Source: Microcaldota archaeon | GTDB taxonomy: Archaea > Micrarchaeota > Micrarchaeia > Anstonellales > J096 | Reading direction: 5' to 3' | Assembly: GCA_027024255.1 (NCBI GenBank) | Contig: JALVSQ010000021.1 | Span: forward strand, 1-39,183 | DNA: 39,183 nt | The notes under the pieces: generated by a model | Database searches by the model: none | What the model was told of the DNA's origin: nothing | What the model saw: the letters and a program-made list of their open reading frames with translations, nothing else | Made by a program: the position numbers and the translations under genes | Part shown: positions 8,897 through 16,944 of the stretch, piece by piece | Position numbering within the stretch: the first letter of the stretch is position 1 | Layout of the letters: every line of letters starts with the position of its first letter

Positions 8897-10168
8897 CTAT
8901 TCTCTGCTGAATAATGACCACTTCCACACAGGCTTTACAGTTATTCTTTTCCCCTGCATTTCTACTTCATCTTCCTGGTCATAAGTTAAGATCAAACCTT
9001 CATCTAAGTTAAAGTAATCCATAGCCTCCAACAGACCCTTTATTTCTCTGTCCTTATTTTGCCTGCTCAACTCATAAGTCACCTGAACTGCTTTTGTAAC
9101 GCGCTGAGAGCCATGTTCCTTTACAATAAAGTCGCATTCTCTACCTGCTTTATAGAAGTTCAGGTCGTCACCATATCTCCTCAATAATTCAATTAAAACT
9201 AGATTTTCAAGTAGATGGCCTTTATTCAGTTTGTCTGGTTGTACAAAGTACTTTATGTAAGCATTATCTATTATATATATTTTCTTTGGACTCCTCAAAG
9301 ACTTCTTTGGAGAGTGTGAGAACGGTTCTAATGAGAACAATAAGAAACTCTGCTCACCGTAAAACACATACTTTTTAACAGTGTGTATATCTATTTTTTG
9401 CTGGATAGCATTCATAATGCTGTTGTATGTGTATGTTCTACCTGCATTTCTTATAAGATAAATTAACACCTCTTTCAGAAGAGGAATGTTTTTTACATGC
9501 CATCTGGCAGCAATATCTTTGTAAACTATGTCCTCAAAGTAAGTGCTTATATAAGCTGTGGTGTTTGATTTGACAAGCTCAGGAAAACCTCCATTTATCA
9601 GAAAATTGCTGAATTCTTTTTTTATTTTCCCTTTAATATCAAATCTATAAGCTTTTTTGAAGTCTATCTTTTTATAGGTAAGGTACTCTTTGAAGGAGAA
9701 AGGATATAAAGTGAAGTCAGTATGCCTTCCTGTTAAGTATGTGGTTATCTCTTTACTCAATAATGTTGAGTTTGAGCCTGTGATTATTACCTTATAACCC
9801 ATTTTTATCAATCTATTCAGGAACATATTCCAGTTGGGTTTATTCTGGACTTCATCAAATAAGATAAGCTCAAAATCAGAGCCATCCATGCTGAATACTT
9901 CAAGAATTAAGTCGTATTGGTCTGGCTTGAGATAAACCAGCCGTTCATCGCTGAAATCAAGGTACCTGAACCTGTGGTTTTGAGCAATCTGTCTGAGAAC
10001 GGTACTTTTTCCCACTCTTCTGTGACCGGTAATTACGCAGATTTTTTGCAAAGGACTTTTTAACTCATTTTCTATTTTTTTGTTTATCTCTCTTGTTACT
10101 CCATGTTCCTGTTTAATGAAAAAATCCCTTTGTTCCAGGTATATGTGCCTTAACTCATTAATCTGCAT
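8897..10168 (-). CDS. AAA ATPase 'D' with C-terminal nuclease-like domain (AAA_14/DUF4143 type)
   Basis: 423 residues from the preferred ATG at 10168. A TATA box (GTTTATAAAG, 10191-10200) lies about 27 nt upstream, so the longer frame reaching 10225 is unlikely. Walker A GHRRVGKST (about residues 49-57), Walker B LILFDEVQ, sensor VIITGSNS, then the family feature FTLYPFSFKEYL. The C-terminal domain has the PD-(D/E)XK-like pattern ENLVLIELLRRYG...ECDFIV...AVQV typical of DUF4143. The cellular role of this family is poorly defined. A threefold tandem repeat at 10206-10300 lies directly upstream, between this gene and divergent gatD. Confidence 0.85.
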   Translation of the reverse strand: MQINELRHIYLEQRDFFIKQEHGVTREINKKIENELKSPLQKICVITGHRRVGKSTVLRQIAQNHRFRYLDFSDERLVYLKPDQYDLILEVFSMDGSDFELILFDEVQNKPNWNMFLNRLIKMGYKVIITGSNSTLLSKEITTYLTGRHTDFTLYPFSFKEYLTYKKIDFKKAYRFDIKGKIKKEFSNFLINGGFPELVKSNTTAYISTYFEDIVYKDIAARWHVKNIPLLKEVLIYLIRNAGRTYTYNSIMNAIQQKIDIHTVKKYVFYGEQSFLLFSLEPFSHSPKKSLRSPKKIYIIDNAYIKYFVQPDKLNKGHLLENLVLIELLRRYGDDLNFYKAGRECDFIVKEHGSQRVTKAVQVTYELSRQNKDREIKGLLEAMDYFNLDEGLILTYDQEDEVEMQGKRITVKPVWKWSLFSRE

Positions 10169-10205
10169 AAATAATATTGTGCCTTTAATCTTTATAAACC
10201 TATTA

Positions 10206-10300
10206 CTTTTATGAAGTCCAAGCACATAAAAAATGCCTTATATTTGAAGTACATGCACATAAAAAAGAGCTTTTATATGGAATTTGCACACAAACACTTT
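10206..10300. repeat. tandem repeat upstream of ATPase D, about 31-33 nt period
   Basis: Three degenerate units begin at 10206, 10237 and 10270. Units 1 and 2 share GCACATAAAAAA (10222 and 10255, spacing 33) and TGAAGT; unit 3 has GCACACAAACAC at 10286. Each unit opens with CTT(T)TAT. The array starts about 6 nt upstream of the ATPase D TATA box. It lies within the divergent intergenic region, ending about 10 nt before the gatD TATA-like box, so it could act on both genes. Confidence 0.7.
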
Positions 10301-10339
10301 CATCAAAGCCTTTTAAATATTACCGGGCAGGATTTAAGC

Positions 10340-11530
10340 ATGAAAAAGGTTAAACTTAGATGGAGGGAAAAGGAGATCGAGGGTCTACTGATTGCTAAAA
10401 AAGGAGAATATCTTGAAATAAAGTTAAAGAGCGGCTACAACATAATGTTGAATGAAAATGAAGTTGAAATTCTTAAGGAAGAGGAATTCAAAAGGAGCTA
10501 TGCAAGAGGAGGAGAAGGTAAAGGAGAAGTCAGGATAATAGGATGTGGTGGCACCATAGGCTCCAAGGTAGATTATGAAACAGGAGGTGTTTCTCCTCAA
10601 ATAAGTGCGAGTGAGCTTGTTGCACAATACCCTGAGATAAAAGATATTGCAGGTGTTGAAACAAGGATGCTTTTTTCAATTCTCAGCGAGAATATGAGGC
10701 AGGAGCACTGGGAAAAGATAGTTGATGAAGTGGCAAAAGCATTTGAAGAGGAAAAGAGAGTTGTTTTACTTCATGGCACAGACACAATGCACTACACTGC
10801 CTCAGCTCTGGCATTTGCATTTAGAGGTATGCCTTCTCCTGTTGTTCTTACGGGCTCTCAAAGAAGTTCAGACAGGCCGAGCAGTGATGCGAGGCTTAAC
10901 CTGCTTAATGCTATTTACACATCAAAACAGGAATTTGGAGAAGTTGCTATAGTCATGCATTCATCAATAAACGATAATGAAGGAGTTGTTTTAAGGGGAG
11001 TTAGAGCAAGAAAAATGCATTCAACAAGAAGAGATGCATTTAAACCAATAAACGAAAGTCCATTGGCTTTTGTTGATTTTAAAAAGGGCATAGAATGGCT
11101 GAGCAAACCATCAAAGCCTGTTAGTGATTGGAAGGTTGAGAACGGCTTTTCAAGAAAAGTGGCCATGGTTTATATTTATCCGGGCATTGAGGAAGGAGTG
11201 TTTGATTATTATAAAAGCTATGATGGAATTGTTTTGCTCGGCACAGGCATGGGCCATACACCTACAGATATCATTGAAAAGATAAATGAAATGAAGGGCA
11301 TTGTTGTTATGAGCACTCAAACAATATACGGAAGGATTAACCTCAATGTTTATTCAACAGGGAGATTGCTCAAAAAGGCAGGAGTTATAGGTCATGAGCT
11401 TGATATTACGCCAGAAGCAGCATTTGTAAAGCTTTCATGGATTCTTTATAGAACGAAGGAGAGGCAAGAGGTGAAAAGGCTGTTTTACACAAATATGGCA
11501 AATGAATTTAGCATGAGGAGTGTTATTTAA
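10340..11530 (+). CDS. gatD: Glu-tRNA(Gln) amidotransferase subunit D
   Basis: GatD is the asparaginase-like subunit that supplies ammonia to GatE for converting Glu-tRNA(Gln) to Gln-tRNA(Gln) in archaea. An N-terminal beta-barrel-like region (about 1-65) is followed by the asparaginase fold: GCGGTIGS (catalytic Thr), LLHGTDTMHYTA, TGSQRSSDRPSSDA and VVLRGVRARK. The start is taken as ATG at 10340 (396 residues) because TTTTAAATATTA at 10311-10320 is at TATA distance; the frame runs open to 10211 only through the repeat array. gatE is not in the window; a tRNA-Gln gene lies at 24049. Confidence 0.95.
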   Translation: MKKVKLRWREKEIEGLLIAKKGEYLEIKLKSGYNIMLNENEVEILKEEEFKRSYARGGEGKGEVRIIGCGGTIGSKVDYETGGVSPQISASELVAQYPEIKDIAGVETRMLFSILSENMRQEHWEKIVDEVAKAFEEEKRVVLLHGTDTMHYTASALAFAFRGMPSPVVLTGSQRSSDRPSSDARLNLLNAIYTSKQEFGEVAIVMHSSINDNEGVVLRGVRARKMHSTRRDAFKPINESPLAFVDFKKGIEWLSKPSKPVSDWKVENGFSRKVAMVYIYPGIEEGVFDYYKSYDGIVLLGTGMGHTPTDIIEKINEMKGIVVMSTQTIYGRINLNVYSTGRLLKKAGVIGHELDITPEAAFVKLSWILYRTKERQEVKRLFYTNMANEFSMRSVI

Positions 11531-11554
11531 ATACTTTAACCTTCTATTTTTTAT

Positions 11555-12076
11555 GTGGATTACGAAACCTTAGTTGATATTTACAGGAAGGAAATGGCAA
11601 GTTCTGAATTGGTTAAGGTAGATCCTAACTTTTATACTGAATTAAAGAAACTTTTAGAGGAGAAGAAGAAAAGCCTTAGCGAGGATGATTTGTTAAGCCA
11701 GAAGGAGTACTGGAACCTTAAAAAGATGGTTAGCAGAATTGTTTCAAAAAGAATTCAGAAAATAATAATTGCTGCAAGCGAGGATATCGAGGTTGAGGCA
11801 ACACCTGAGGAGCAGGAGTTGTACGCAAGGGTTAAAGGAGCAATAGAAGGGTTTAAATCAGGAATAGAAACAGTAAAAGAGAATAAGCCCAGAGAAGAGG
11901 AGAAAGAAGAGGAAGTCCAGACTAACCTGAAGAAAATAAAGATAATAAAGTTTGTTGAGAAGTACATAGGAGAAAATGAGAAAGTTTATGGCCCTTACAA
12001 TGTAGGCGATATCGTTGAAATAGAGAAAGAAGAGGCAGAATGGCTTATTTCAACAGGTTATGCTGAAGAAGCCTAG
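11555..12076 (+). CDS. DNA replication GINS complex subunit Gins51 (Gins15)
   Basis: 173 residues. The N-terminal helical A domain (about 1-105) opens MDYETLVDIYRKEMASSELVKVDPNFY, a pattern typical of archaeal Gins51. A Glu-rich linker (about 110-125) leads to the small C-terminal B domain KIIKFVEKYIGENEKVYGPYNVGDIV. GINS joins MCM and GAN/Cdc45 in the replicative helicase. Start is GTG at 11555, leaderless: ATTTAAATA at 11524-11532 lies about 27 nt upstream; the overlapping ATG at 11553 is out of frame. Its 3' end overlaps the convergent membrane gene by 32 nt. Confidence 0.85.
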   Translation: MDYETLVDIYRKEMASSELVKVDPNFYTELKKLLEEKKKSLSEDDLLSQKEYWNLKKMVSRIVSKRIQKIIIAASEDIEVEATPEEQELYARVKGAIEGFKSGIETVKENKPREEEKEEEVQTNLKKIKIIKFVEKYIGENEKVYGPYNVGDIVEIEKEEAEWLISTGYAEEA

Positions 12077-12530
12077 CATAGAGCGTTAATGCAATTGTTT
12101 TTGATTTTCTGAATATGAGGTTTATAATAGTTGAGAGTAGCAGTACAGGATTATTTGACTTCCTTGTTTTGTGGTAAAGGATTGTTTTGAGCACAGCATT
12201 TTTCAGGGATTTTATGCTTTTTGAGAATATGAAGTATGTCTCCTTTGGAAAAAAGAAGGAGAAAAACCAGACTTTTTCATCCTCGCTTGTATCAACAAAC
12301 ATTAAATAGCCTGTATAAAAGCTTGTGAACGGATAAATGAGTAGAGAGGTTTTCCCGGAAACAATGAACAATATAATTGATATGATTAGAGATGGGATTA
12401 AAATAAATTTGGGCATTCCGTAACCTTTTAGAATTCCATATGCCACTAAAACAAGGAATAAAGGAGGCAGGGCATTCTCTGGGAAGAAAGGCAGCAAAAG
12501 AATTAAAGTAAAGAAGAGCAACAACTTCAT
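12045..12530 (-). CDS. membrane protein, possible EcfT/CbiQ-like transporter subunit
   Basis: 161 residues with about four hydrophobic segments near the N-terminus (3-17, 23-36, 42-58, 62-78), then a more soluble basic region ending KTIALTLYARLL. It overlaps the ABC ATPase gene by 4 nt, so it is likely its membrane partner. The arrangement and the C-terminal Ala-Arg-containing helix suggest a short relative of energy-coupling-factor T subunits, but the family motif is not clear. No substrate-binding S component is visible nearby. Confidence 0.55.
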   Translation of the reverse strand: MKLLLFFTLILLLPFFPENALPPLFLVLVAYGILKGYGMPKFILIPSLIISIILFIVSGKTSLLIYPFTSFYTGYLMFVDTSEDEKVWFFSFFFPKETYFIFSKSIKSLKNAVLKTILYHKTRKSNNPVLLLSTIINLIFRKSKTIALTLYARLLQHNLLK

Positions 12531-13192
12531 ATTCTCAGAGGCCTCAATCCAAACTGTTTTGCTTTTTTTAACAGCTCCTTTCCGAAGAGTATTTTCCTGT
12601 CTTTTATTATACCAACTTTTGTGGCATATTTGTATGCAAGGTATGTATCGTGAGTGGATACAATTATTATCCTCTCTTTACTCATCTTTCTGAGCAATTT
12701 GAATAGATTTTCTGCAACTGAAAAATCGAGGCTACTTGTTGGCTCATCGAGGATTATGAGCTTTGCCTTGCTTGATATGGCTGCACTTAGCAAGGTCCTT
12801 AACTTCTCCCCATAGGATATCTCAAACACATCCTTGTTCCTTAATTTGTATATAGCCATCTCTTTCAGGGCTTTTACTGCATCTTCCTCTGTTTTTGCGT
12901 TTATAAGCACATCATCCATTACAGTTGGGCCTATCAACTCGTTCTCTATGTCCTGGAACATGAAAAACTTGTCCTTGAACTCAGAAGGTCTTTTTCCAAA
13001 AATACTTATTCTTCCATCCACATTACATTCAATTTCATCTGGTATGATGCCGTATATGGCATAAAGAAGGGTTGTTTTTCCAGAGCCGTTAGGGCCAAGT
13101 AAGGCAAAGAGGTTCGAGGTCCTTAAGTCAAAGCTGATGTTTTTGAGTATTTCATTGGTGTAGGCAAGTGTAAGGTTTTTAACAGAAAGCAT
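12527..13192 (-). CDS. ABC transporter ATPase, energy-coupling-factor type
   Basis: 221 residues from ATG at 13192 (MLSVKNLTLAY matches family starts; an in-frame ATG at 13216 is the alternative). Walker A GPNGSGKTT, Q-loop FMFQDIENELIGPTV, Walker B LIILDEPTSSLD and switch STHD are intact. The Q-loop with following ENELIGPTV is characteristic of ECF ATPases. The signature loop reads ISYGEKLR instead of LSGGEKQR, a notable deviation at the second glycine-rich position. Coupled to the membrane protein downstream by a 4-nt overlap. Substrate unknown. Confidence 0.85.
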   Translation of the reverse strand: MLSVKNLTLAYTNEILKNISFDLRTSNLFALLGPNGSGKTTLLYAIYGIIPDEIECNVDGRISIFGKRPSEFKDKFFMFQDIENELIGPTVMDDVLINAKTEEDAVKALKEMAIYKLRNKDVFEISYGEKLRTLLSAAISSKAKLIILDEPTSSLDFSVAENLFKLLRKMSKERIIIVSTHDTYLAYKYATKVGIIKDRKILFGKELLKKAKQFGLRPLRI

Positions 13193-13277
13193 AATCCCTT
13201 CTTTATGCCAAGGCATTAAAATCTTTTCTTTTTAAATATTTCCAAGTGCATTTGGAAGGGTTTTTAAAGGAGCTTTT

Positions 13278-13321
13278 ATTTCCACACGGAAAAATTTTCC
13301 CAGCATTTTATTTCCACACGG
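13278..13321. repeat. 44-nt direct repeat, set 1, upstream of ATPase C
   Basis: Contains two cores ATTTCCACACGG at 13278-13289 and 13310-13321, spaced 32 nt, with CCCAGCATTTT between. Each core extended by GAAA/GAAAT is a short dyad TTTCC-ACAC-GGAAA. Identical over 44 nt to 13416-13459. The separation from set 2 is 138 nt, and no gene lies between the sets. Confidence 0.85.
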
Positions 13322-13415
13322 AAATAAAATTGCAGTCCTTTGAACTAATAAATCAGGGACATCATGATTATCTACTGAAAAAATCATGATAATATAATAA
13401 AAACATAGAAAAAAT

Positions 13416-13459
13416 ATTTCCACACGGAAAAATTTTCCCAGCATTTTATTTCCACACGG
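13416..13459. repeat. 44-nt direct repeat, set 2, at the ATPase C promoter
   Basis: Exact second copy of the 44-nt repeat, with cores at 13416-13427 and 13448-13459 (spacing 32 nt). It ends about 6 nt before the TATA-like TTTTTAAAAG at 13465-13474, the same position relative to the TATA box as the unrelated repeats of ATPases A and B. This suggests a promoter-proximal operator or loading site. Confidence 0.85.
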
Positions 13460-13492
13460 GAAAATTTTTAAAAGTTTCACATAATTAGCTAT

Positions 13493-14689
13493 ATGATGGA
13501 CGAGGACATGTTTACAAATGTTGTATCCTATTCACAAAAAATGATAAACAGCAATCTTGTTTCAAAACTCAGGCCTTTATCAATGGAAATAGTAAAAATG
13601 ATTCAAAATCAAAGCATTATAACAGCCATAAAGGGGTTAAGAGGTGTGGGCAAATCCTCTCTCCTCATATACTTTCTTTATCATCAAAAAGATAGCATTT
13701 ACATAAATGCTGAATATCTTCTTAAGCAAGGGCTTTCTCTGTATGAAGTGCTTGACTATGCTTATTCTCAGGGTTACAGGGTTTTCGGTATTGATGAAAT
13801 CCATGTTTTGAAAAACTGGCCTCTTGATGTAAAGCTCTTTTATGACCAAACCAGAGCAAAGATTGTGCTGACAGGTTCTTCAGCAATCTCTTTGCATATA
13901 ACCAGCTCTGAATTATCAAGAAGGGTTGTGTCAGTGGATTTAAAGCCGTTTTCGTTCAGGGAGTTTATATACTTTAAGACAGGCGTTTTACTTGAGAAAA
14001 GAACATTGAAAGAAATTTTAGAGAATAAAAAAGAGATAGCAAGGGAAATTGCTCCATTTGTAAGTATTTACAATGAGTTTCTGGAGTATTATGCTCTCCC
14101 TGCTGCTTTTTTTGAGAGTAAGGATGTTTATCCTGGCATAATAGAGAAGATAGTATATCATGATTTGATTTCATTGAAGAGCATTGATTTCAGTTATGTG
14201 GATGCTGCTTTTAAGACATTAAGATTTCTTGTTTCTTCAAAACCAGGGGAAATAAGTTATAATTCTCTGGCAAGTTCTCTGGGCAAATCTGTAAAGTTTT
14301 CAATCAGTCTGATTAATCTTTTAGCAAATGCAGGCATTCTTAATATAATCAATGCCCATGGAAGAGGGCATAAACCAATCAGAAGCGGGGTTAAAATCTC
14401 ATTACCTTTATCGTTCAGAAGCGCACTTGCCAGATACTTTAATACCGAAGTAGAAAAAGGAGCATTGAGAGAAGATTTTTTTATTCACCATGTTGGAAAC
14501 GCTTTTTATGTAAAGGAGATGGGTAGAAGATCTCCTGATTACTGGGTTGATGGTTATGTGTTTGAAATAGGTGGTCCTTCAAAGGGCAAAAGCCAGTTGG
14601 AAAGGTCTGAGAGAGGATTCCTGGTTAAGGAATCTTTATCAACCATGTCAAACGATGTGCCTATTTATCTGTTTGGTTTACTTTATTGA
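13493..14689 (+). CDS. AAA ATPase 'C' with C-terminal DUF4143-like domain
   Basis: 398 residues. Walker A KGLRGVGKSSL (about residues 45-55), Walker B-like FGIDEIHVLKNW, sensor VLTGSSA, then LKPFSFREFI. A helical/winged-helix-like middle is followed by a C-terminal domain with SPDYWVDGYVFEIGGPSKGK, a PD...E pattern of the PD-(D/E)XK type. It is a clear paralogue of ATPase B (QPDYK...LDLEIGGPSKTK). Start ATG at 13493 or 13496; the TATA box centred at about 13470 favours either. Its private repeat is duplicated upstream, and none is found downstream of the gene. Confidence 0.85.
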   Translation: MMDEDMFTNVVSYSQKMINSNLVSKLRPLSMEIVKMIQNQSIITAIKGLRGVGKSSLLIYFLYHQKDSIYINAEYLLKQGLSLYEVLDYAYSQGYRVFGIDEIHVLKNWPLDVKLFYDQTRAKIVLTGSSAISLHITSSELSRRVVSVDLKPFSFREFIYFKTGVLLEKRTLKEILENKKEIAREIAPFVSIYNEFLEYYALPAAFFESKDVYPGIIEKIVYHDLISLKSIDFSYVDAAFKTLRFLVSSKPGEISYNSLASSLGKSVKFSISLINLLANAGILNIINAHGRGHKPIRSGVKISLPLSFRSALARYFNTEVEKGALREDFFIHHVGNAFYVKEMGRRSPDYWVDGYVFEIGGPSKGKSQLERSERGFLVKESLSTMSNDVPIYLFGLLY

Positions 14690-14732
14690 AACCCACCAAC
14701 TTTTAAAAACAACCTCACCCCATTCTTAACTT

Positions 14733-15305
14733 ATGATTACTTTAACAATACTTGCTGCTCTTTTCATAGTGTTTTTAATGCAGATAGCATTCCCCCCTTT
14801 AACCCAGTTATTTATGTTTTATCCTGATAGAGCATTAACTCAACCATGGCTTTTCATAACAGCGATTTTTTTGCATGCTAACTTTGCCCACATCTTCTTT
14901 AACTCCTATGCTTTATTCTTATTCGGTCCCCTTGTTGAGAGGAAGATGGGAAAAAATGAGTTTTTGAAAATATTTTTTGGAGCAGGTATATTTGGTTCTC
15001 TCCTGTACTGGCTAACATACATTCTGGGTATAATCCCACCTATACCTGCATTGGGAGCAAGTGGGGCCATATACGGCATAATGGCTGCTGCAGCAGTTCT
15101 TTACCCCAATTTAAGGATATTCATGTTCTTCTTTCCCATGAGATTGAGGGAAGCAGTTGTTGTCTGGTTCATTATTTCTTTTATAGGCACTTTTGATGTT
15201 TCATCAGGCATTGCAGCAGCAGCTCATTTAGGCGGTTTAATATTTGGCTATTTGTATGCAAAGGATTGGATGAAAAAACAGGTTTATGAGTGGTGGTGGG
15301 TTTGA
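14733..15305 (+). CDS. rhomboid-family intramembrane serine protease
   Basis: 190-residue membrane protein that probably cleaves membrane-embedded substrates. The catalytic dyad is Ser110 in GASGAIYG and His165 in AHLGG; Asn57 in the FLHANFAHIFFNSY segment fits the oxyanion-side residue of the H-x-x-x-H/N motif. About six hydrophobic segments, no extra domains. ATG at 14733 follows the TATA-like TTTTAAAAAC (14701-14710) by about 27 nt. The 3' end overlaps pelA by 4 nt (TTGA), and it finishes with the unusual tail EWWWV. Confidence 0.92.
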   Translation: MITLTILAALFIVFLMQIAFPPLTQLFMFYPDRALTQPWLFITAIFLHANFAHIFFNSYALFLFGPLVERKMGKNEFLKIFFGAGIFGSLLYWLTYILGIIPPIPALGASGAIYGIMAAAAVLYPNLRIFMFFFPMRLREAVVVWFIISFIGTFDVSSGIAAAAHLGGLIFGYLYAKDWMKKQVYEWWWV

Positions 15306-16297
15306 AGATACTGTTTAAAGACCTTAAAAAAGGAATAATAAAGCTACATATAAATGTGCCAGAGGATTTGTGGTATTTGAGCACGCTCATAAAAAAAGGG
15401 GATATTGTTTCTGGAAACACATACAGAGCAGTTAAGTTCGGTAATAAGGAGGAAAGAAAGCCTGTCTGGATAAGAATGGTTGTTGAAAGCGTTAATTTTT
15501 CGTCTTATGAAGGAAGGTTAAGGCTCTTAGGCATTATAAAGGAAGGAAAGCCAGAAGAGTTCATTCAGGTTGGAAAGCATCATGGAATGGATTTAAAGGT
15601 AGGGGACAGAATAACAATTGAGAAGGACTGGCTTGAATCTGAGTTGGAGAAGTTAAATGAGGCAGTAAAAGAATCTAAAAAGCCAAGGGCAACAGTTGTT
15701 TTGATAGATGATAAAAAGGCTTTGATAGCGAACATAGTTGCTTATGGATTTGATGTTTTAAATGAGATTTACTTCAATGTAAGCAAAAGAATGAGCGATA
15801 AGGATATTGATAAAGAAAGGCAGAAGTTTTATGAAAGAATAAGACCGTTTTTATCCACTAAATTAGTTATTGTGGGGGGCCCTGGCTTTGAGAAGGAGAA
15901 ATTCAGAGATTATTTGATAAGGAAGGGATTTGAGGTTAAGCTTGTTGATGCAGGTTATGCAGAAGTCTCTTCATTAAAAGAGTTGAGTGAAAAAGGCATT
16001 CTTGATGAAGTGCTTGGTATGATAAGGTTGAGGATGGAAGAGGAGTTATTTAACGAGTTTTTGAAGCATTTGATGAGAGAGGATGGCCTTGCTGTTTATG
16101 GAGTTGAAGATGTTAAGAAAGCCATTGCTCTTGGAGCTCTTGATAAGCTGCTGGTTGACATATCCCTGCTTAAAAATGAAGAAATTAGAAAAATCATGAG
16201 GGGTGCTGAAAGCACAGGAACCAATATAATTCTCTCCACATCAGATAAAATAAAGGGATTTGGAGGATTGGTTGGTATTTTAAGATTTAGCTTATAA
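15302..16297 (+). CDS. pelA: mRNA surveillance protein Pelota (aPelota/Dom34)
   Basis: Pelota recognises stalled ribosomes and, with ABCE1, splits them. The three eRF1-like domains are visible: N-terminal Sm-like (about 1-120, KILFKDLKKGIIKL, then DLWYL), central (about 125-250, ATVVLIDDKKALIA, VIVGGPGFEKEKF) and C-terminal (about 255-331, VYGVEDVKKAIALGALDKLLV). I prefer TTG at 15302 since it gives the family N-terminus MKIL-like and has GGTGG 5 nt upstream; in-frame GTG codons at 15290-15296 are alternatives. It overlaps the rhomboid stop by 4 nt. Confidence 0.93.
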   Translation: MKILFKDLKKGIIKLHINVPEDLWYLSTLIKKGDIVSGNTYRAVKFGNKEERKPVWIRMVVESVNFSSYEGRLRLLGIIKEGKPEEFIQVGKHHGMDLKVGDRITIEKDWLESELEKLNEAVKESKKPRATVVLIDDKKALIANIVAYGFDVLNEIYFNVSKRMSDKDIDKERQKFYERIRPFLSTKLVIVGGPGFEKEKFRDYLIRKGFEVKLVDAGYAEVSSLKELSEKGILDEVLGMIRLRMEEELFNEFLKHLMREDGLAVYGVEDVKKAIALGALDKLLVDISLLKNEEIRKIMRGAESTGTNIILSTSDKIKGFGGLVGILRFSL

Positions 16298-16513
16298 CAC
16301 AAACTCTATCTTTATATTGGGCTCATTGTTTCTGTACATTTTTCTGAACTCCATCTTGCTCCAGCAGTCTTTACATATAACAAGCCTCTTTATATCTCTT
16401 CTTTTCACTTTCTTTGATGCTTTTATACAGTGGAAGCAAACTGCTCTTCCACAATAGTTGCAGACCTCAACCTTTGCTGTCTTTCTTCCACATCTTTCAC
16501 ATTCAACGATCAT
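16292..16513 (-). CDS. small zinc-binding protein, 73 aa
   Basis: Four CxxC pairs are visible: CERC, CNYC, CFHC and CKDC, enough for two zinc sites in a cross-brace or double zinc-ribbon form. The rest is basic (KKVKRRDIKR), suggesting nucleic-acid or ribosome binding, which is an inference. An AAAGGTGATAGG ribosome site precedes the ATG at 16513. Convergent with pelA, overlapping its stop by 6 nt, and divergent from the K+ channel gene with a 40-nt shared promoter region. Confidence 0.75.
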   Translation of the reverse strand: MIVECERCGRKTAKVEVCNYCGRAVCFHCIKASKKVKRRDIKRLVICKDCWSKMEFRKMYRNNEPNIKIEFVL

Positions 16514-16553
16514 CCTATCACCTTTTAAAATATTTTTAACATTTGCTTTGTTA

Positions 16554-16904
16554 ATGGAGGAACATATTAAAAGGGTTTTGCTTGCCTTTTCAGTTATACT
16601 TCTGTTTTATGCCACTGGCATTGTTGTTTTTAACCATGTTGAGGGCTGGGATTATGTTGATGCGGCTTACTTTTTAACTGCCACATTCACAACCATTGGC
16701 TATGGGGATGTTGTGCCTTTTACAAAAGAAGGAAAGATTCTTGCTATTTTATTTGCATGGTTCGGCGTTGGTGCAGGCCTTTATTTCATATATACTCTTG
16801 CTGCATACAGAGAGAAGGTTCTTGATGATAAAATAAAGAGGGTTATGGAAAAAATTTCAACCAGGAACAGAAGGAAGATTTATTATAAGCCTCAAAAGAA
16901 ATAG
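16554..16904 (+). CDS. two-helix potassium channel
   Basis: 116-residue channel subunit with helices at about 7-27 and 68-90 around a pore loop carrying the selectivity filter TTIGYGD (residues 46-52). Such subunits tetramerise to make a K+ pore. The frame is open from 16458, but CTTTTAAAATATTTT at 16521-16535 lies about 27 nt before the ATG at 16554, so that leaderless start is chosen. The C-terminal tail (about 92-116) is basic, with no RCK domain. Confidence 0.88.
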   Translation: MEEHIKRVLLAFSVILLFYATGIVVFNHVEGWDYVDAAYFLTATFTTIGYGDVVPFTKEGKILAILFAWFGVGAGLYFIYTLAAYREKVLDDKIKRVMEKISTRNRRKIYYKPQKK

Positions 16905-16944
16905 GCAACATTTTTATATATTCCTTTTAAACATAAAAAACCAT

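Larger units (their letters stand above)
13193..13492. other. AT-rich intergenic region between ABC ATPase and ATPase C
   Basis: About 300 nt without a credible gene. It contains a TATA-like TTTTAAATATTT at 13230-13241 serving the minus-strand ABC gene, two perfect 44-nt direct repeats (13278-13321 and 13416-13459), and the ATPase C TATA box at 13465-13474. The 94 nt between the repeats (13322-13415) include two copies of the palindrome ATCATGAT (13361-13368 and 13383-13390). A minus-strand frame across the repeats looks like chance. Confidence 0.7.

Noticed and set aside
10211-10339. N-terminal extension of the gatD frame
   Set aside because: These codons are the translated tandem repeat; the TATA box at 10311-10320 and family alignment place the start at 10340.
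13278-13459. Possible CRISPR array
   Set aside because: Only two 44-nt copies with a single 94-nt gap, internal cores repeated at 32 nt, and no cas genes nearby.
13232-13480. Minus-strand 82-codon frame across the locus C repeats
   Set aside because: The protein is just the translated repeat (FPCGNKMLGKFFRVEI twice) in AT-rich DNA, with no ribosome site or family likeness.
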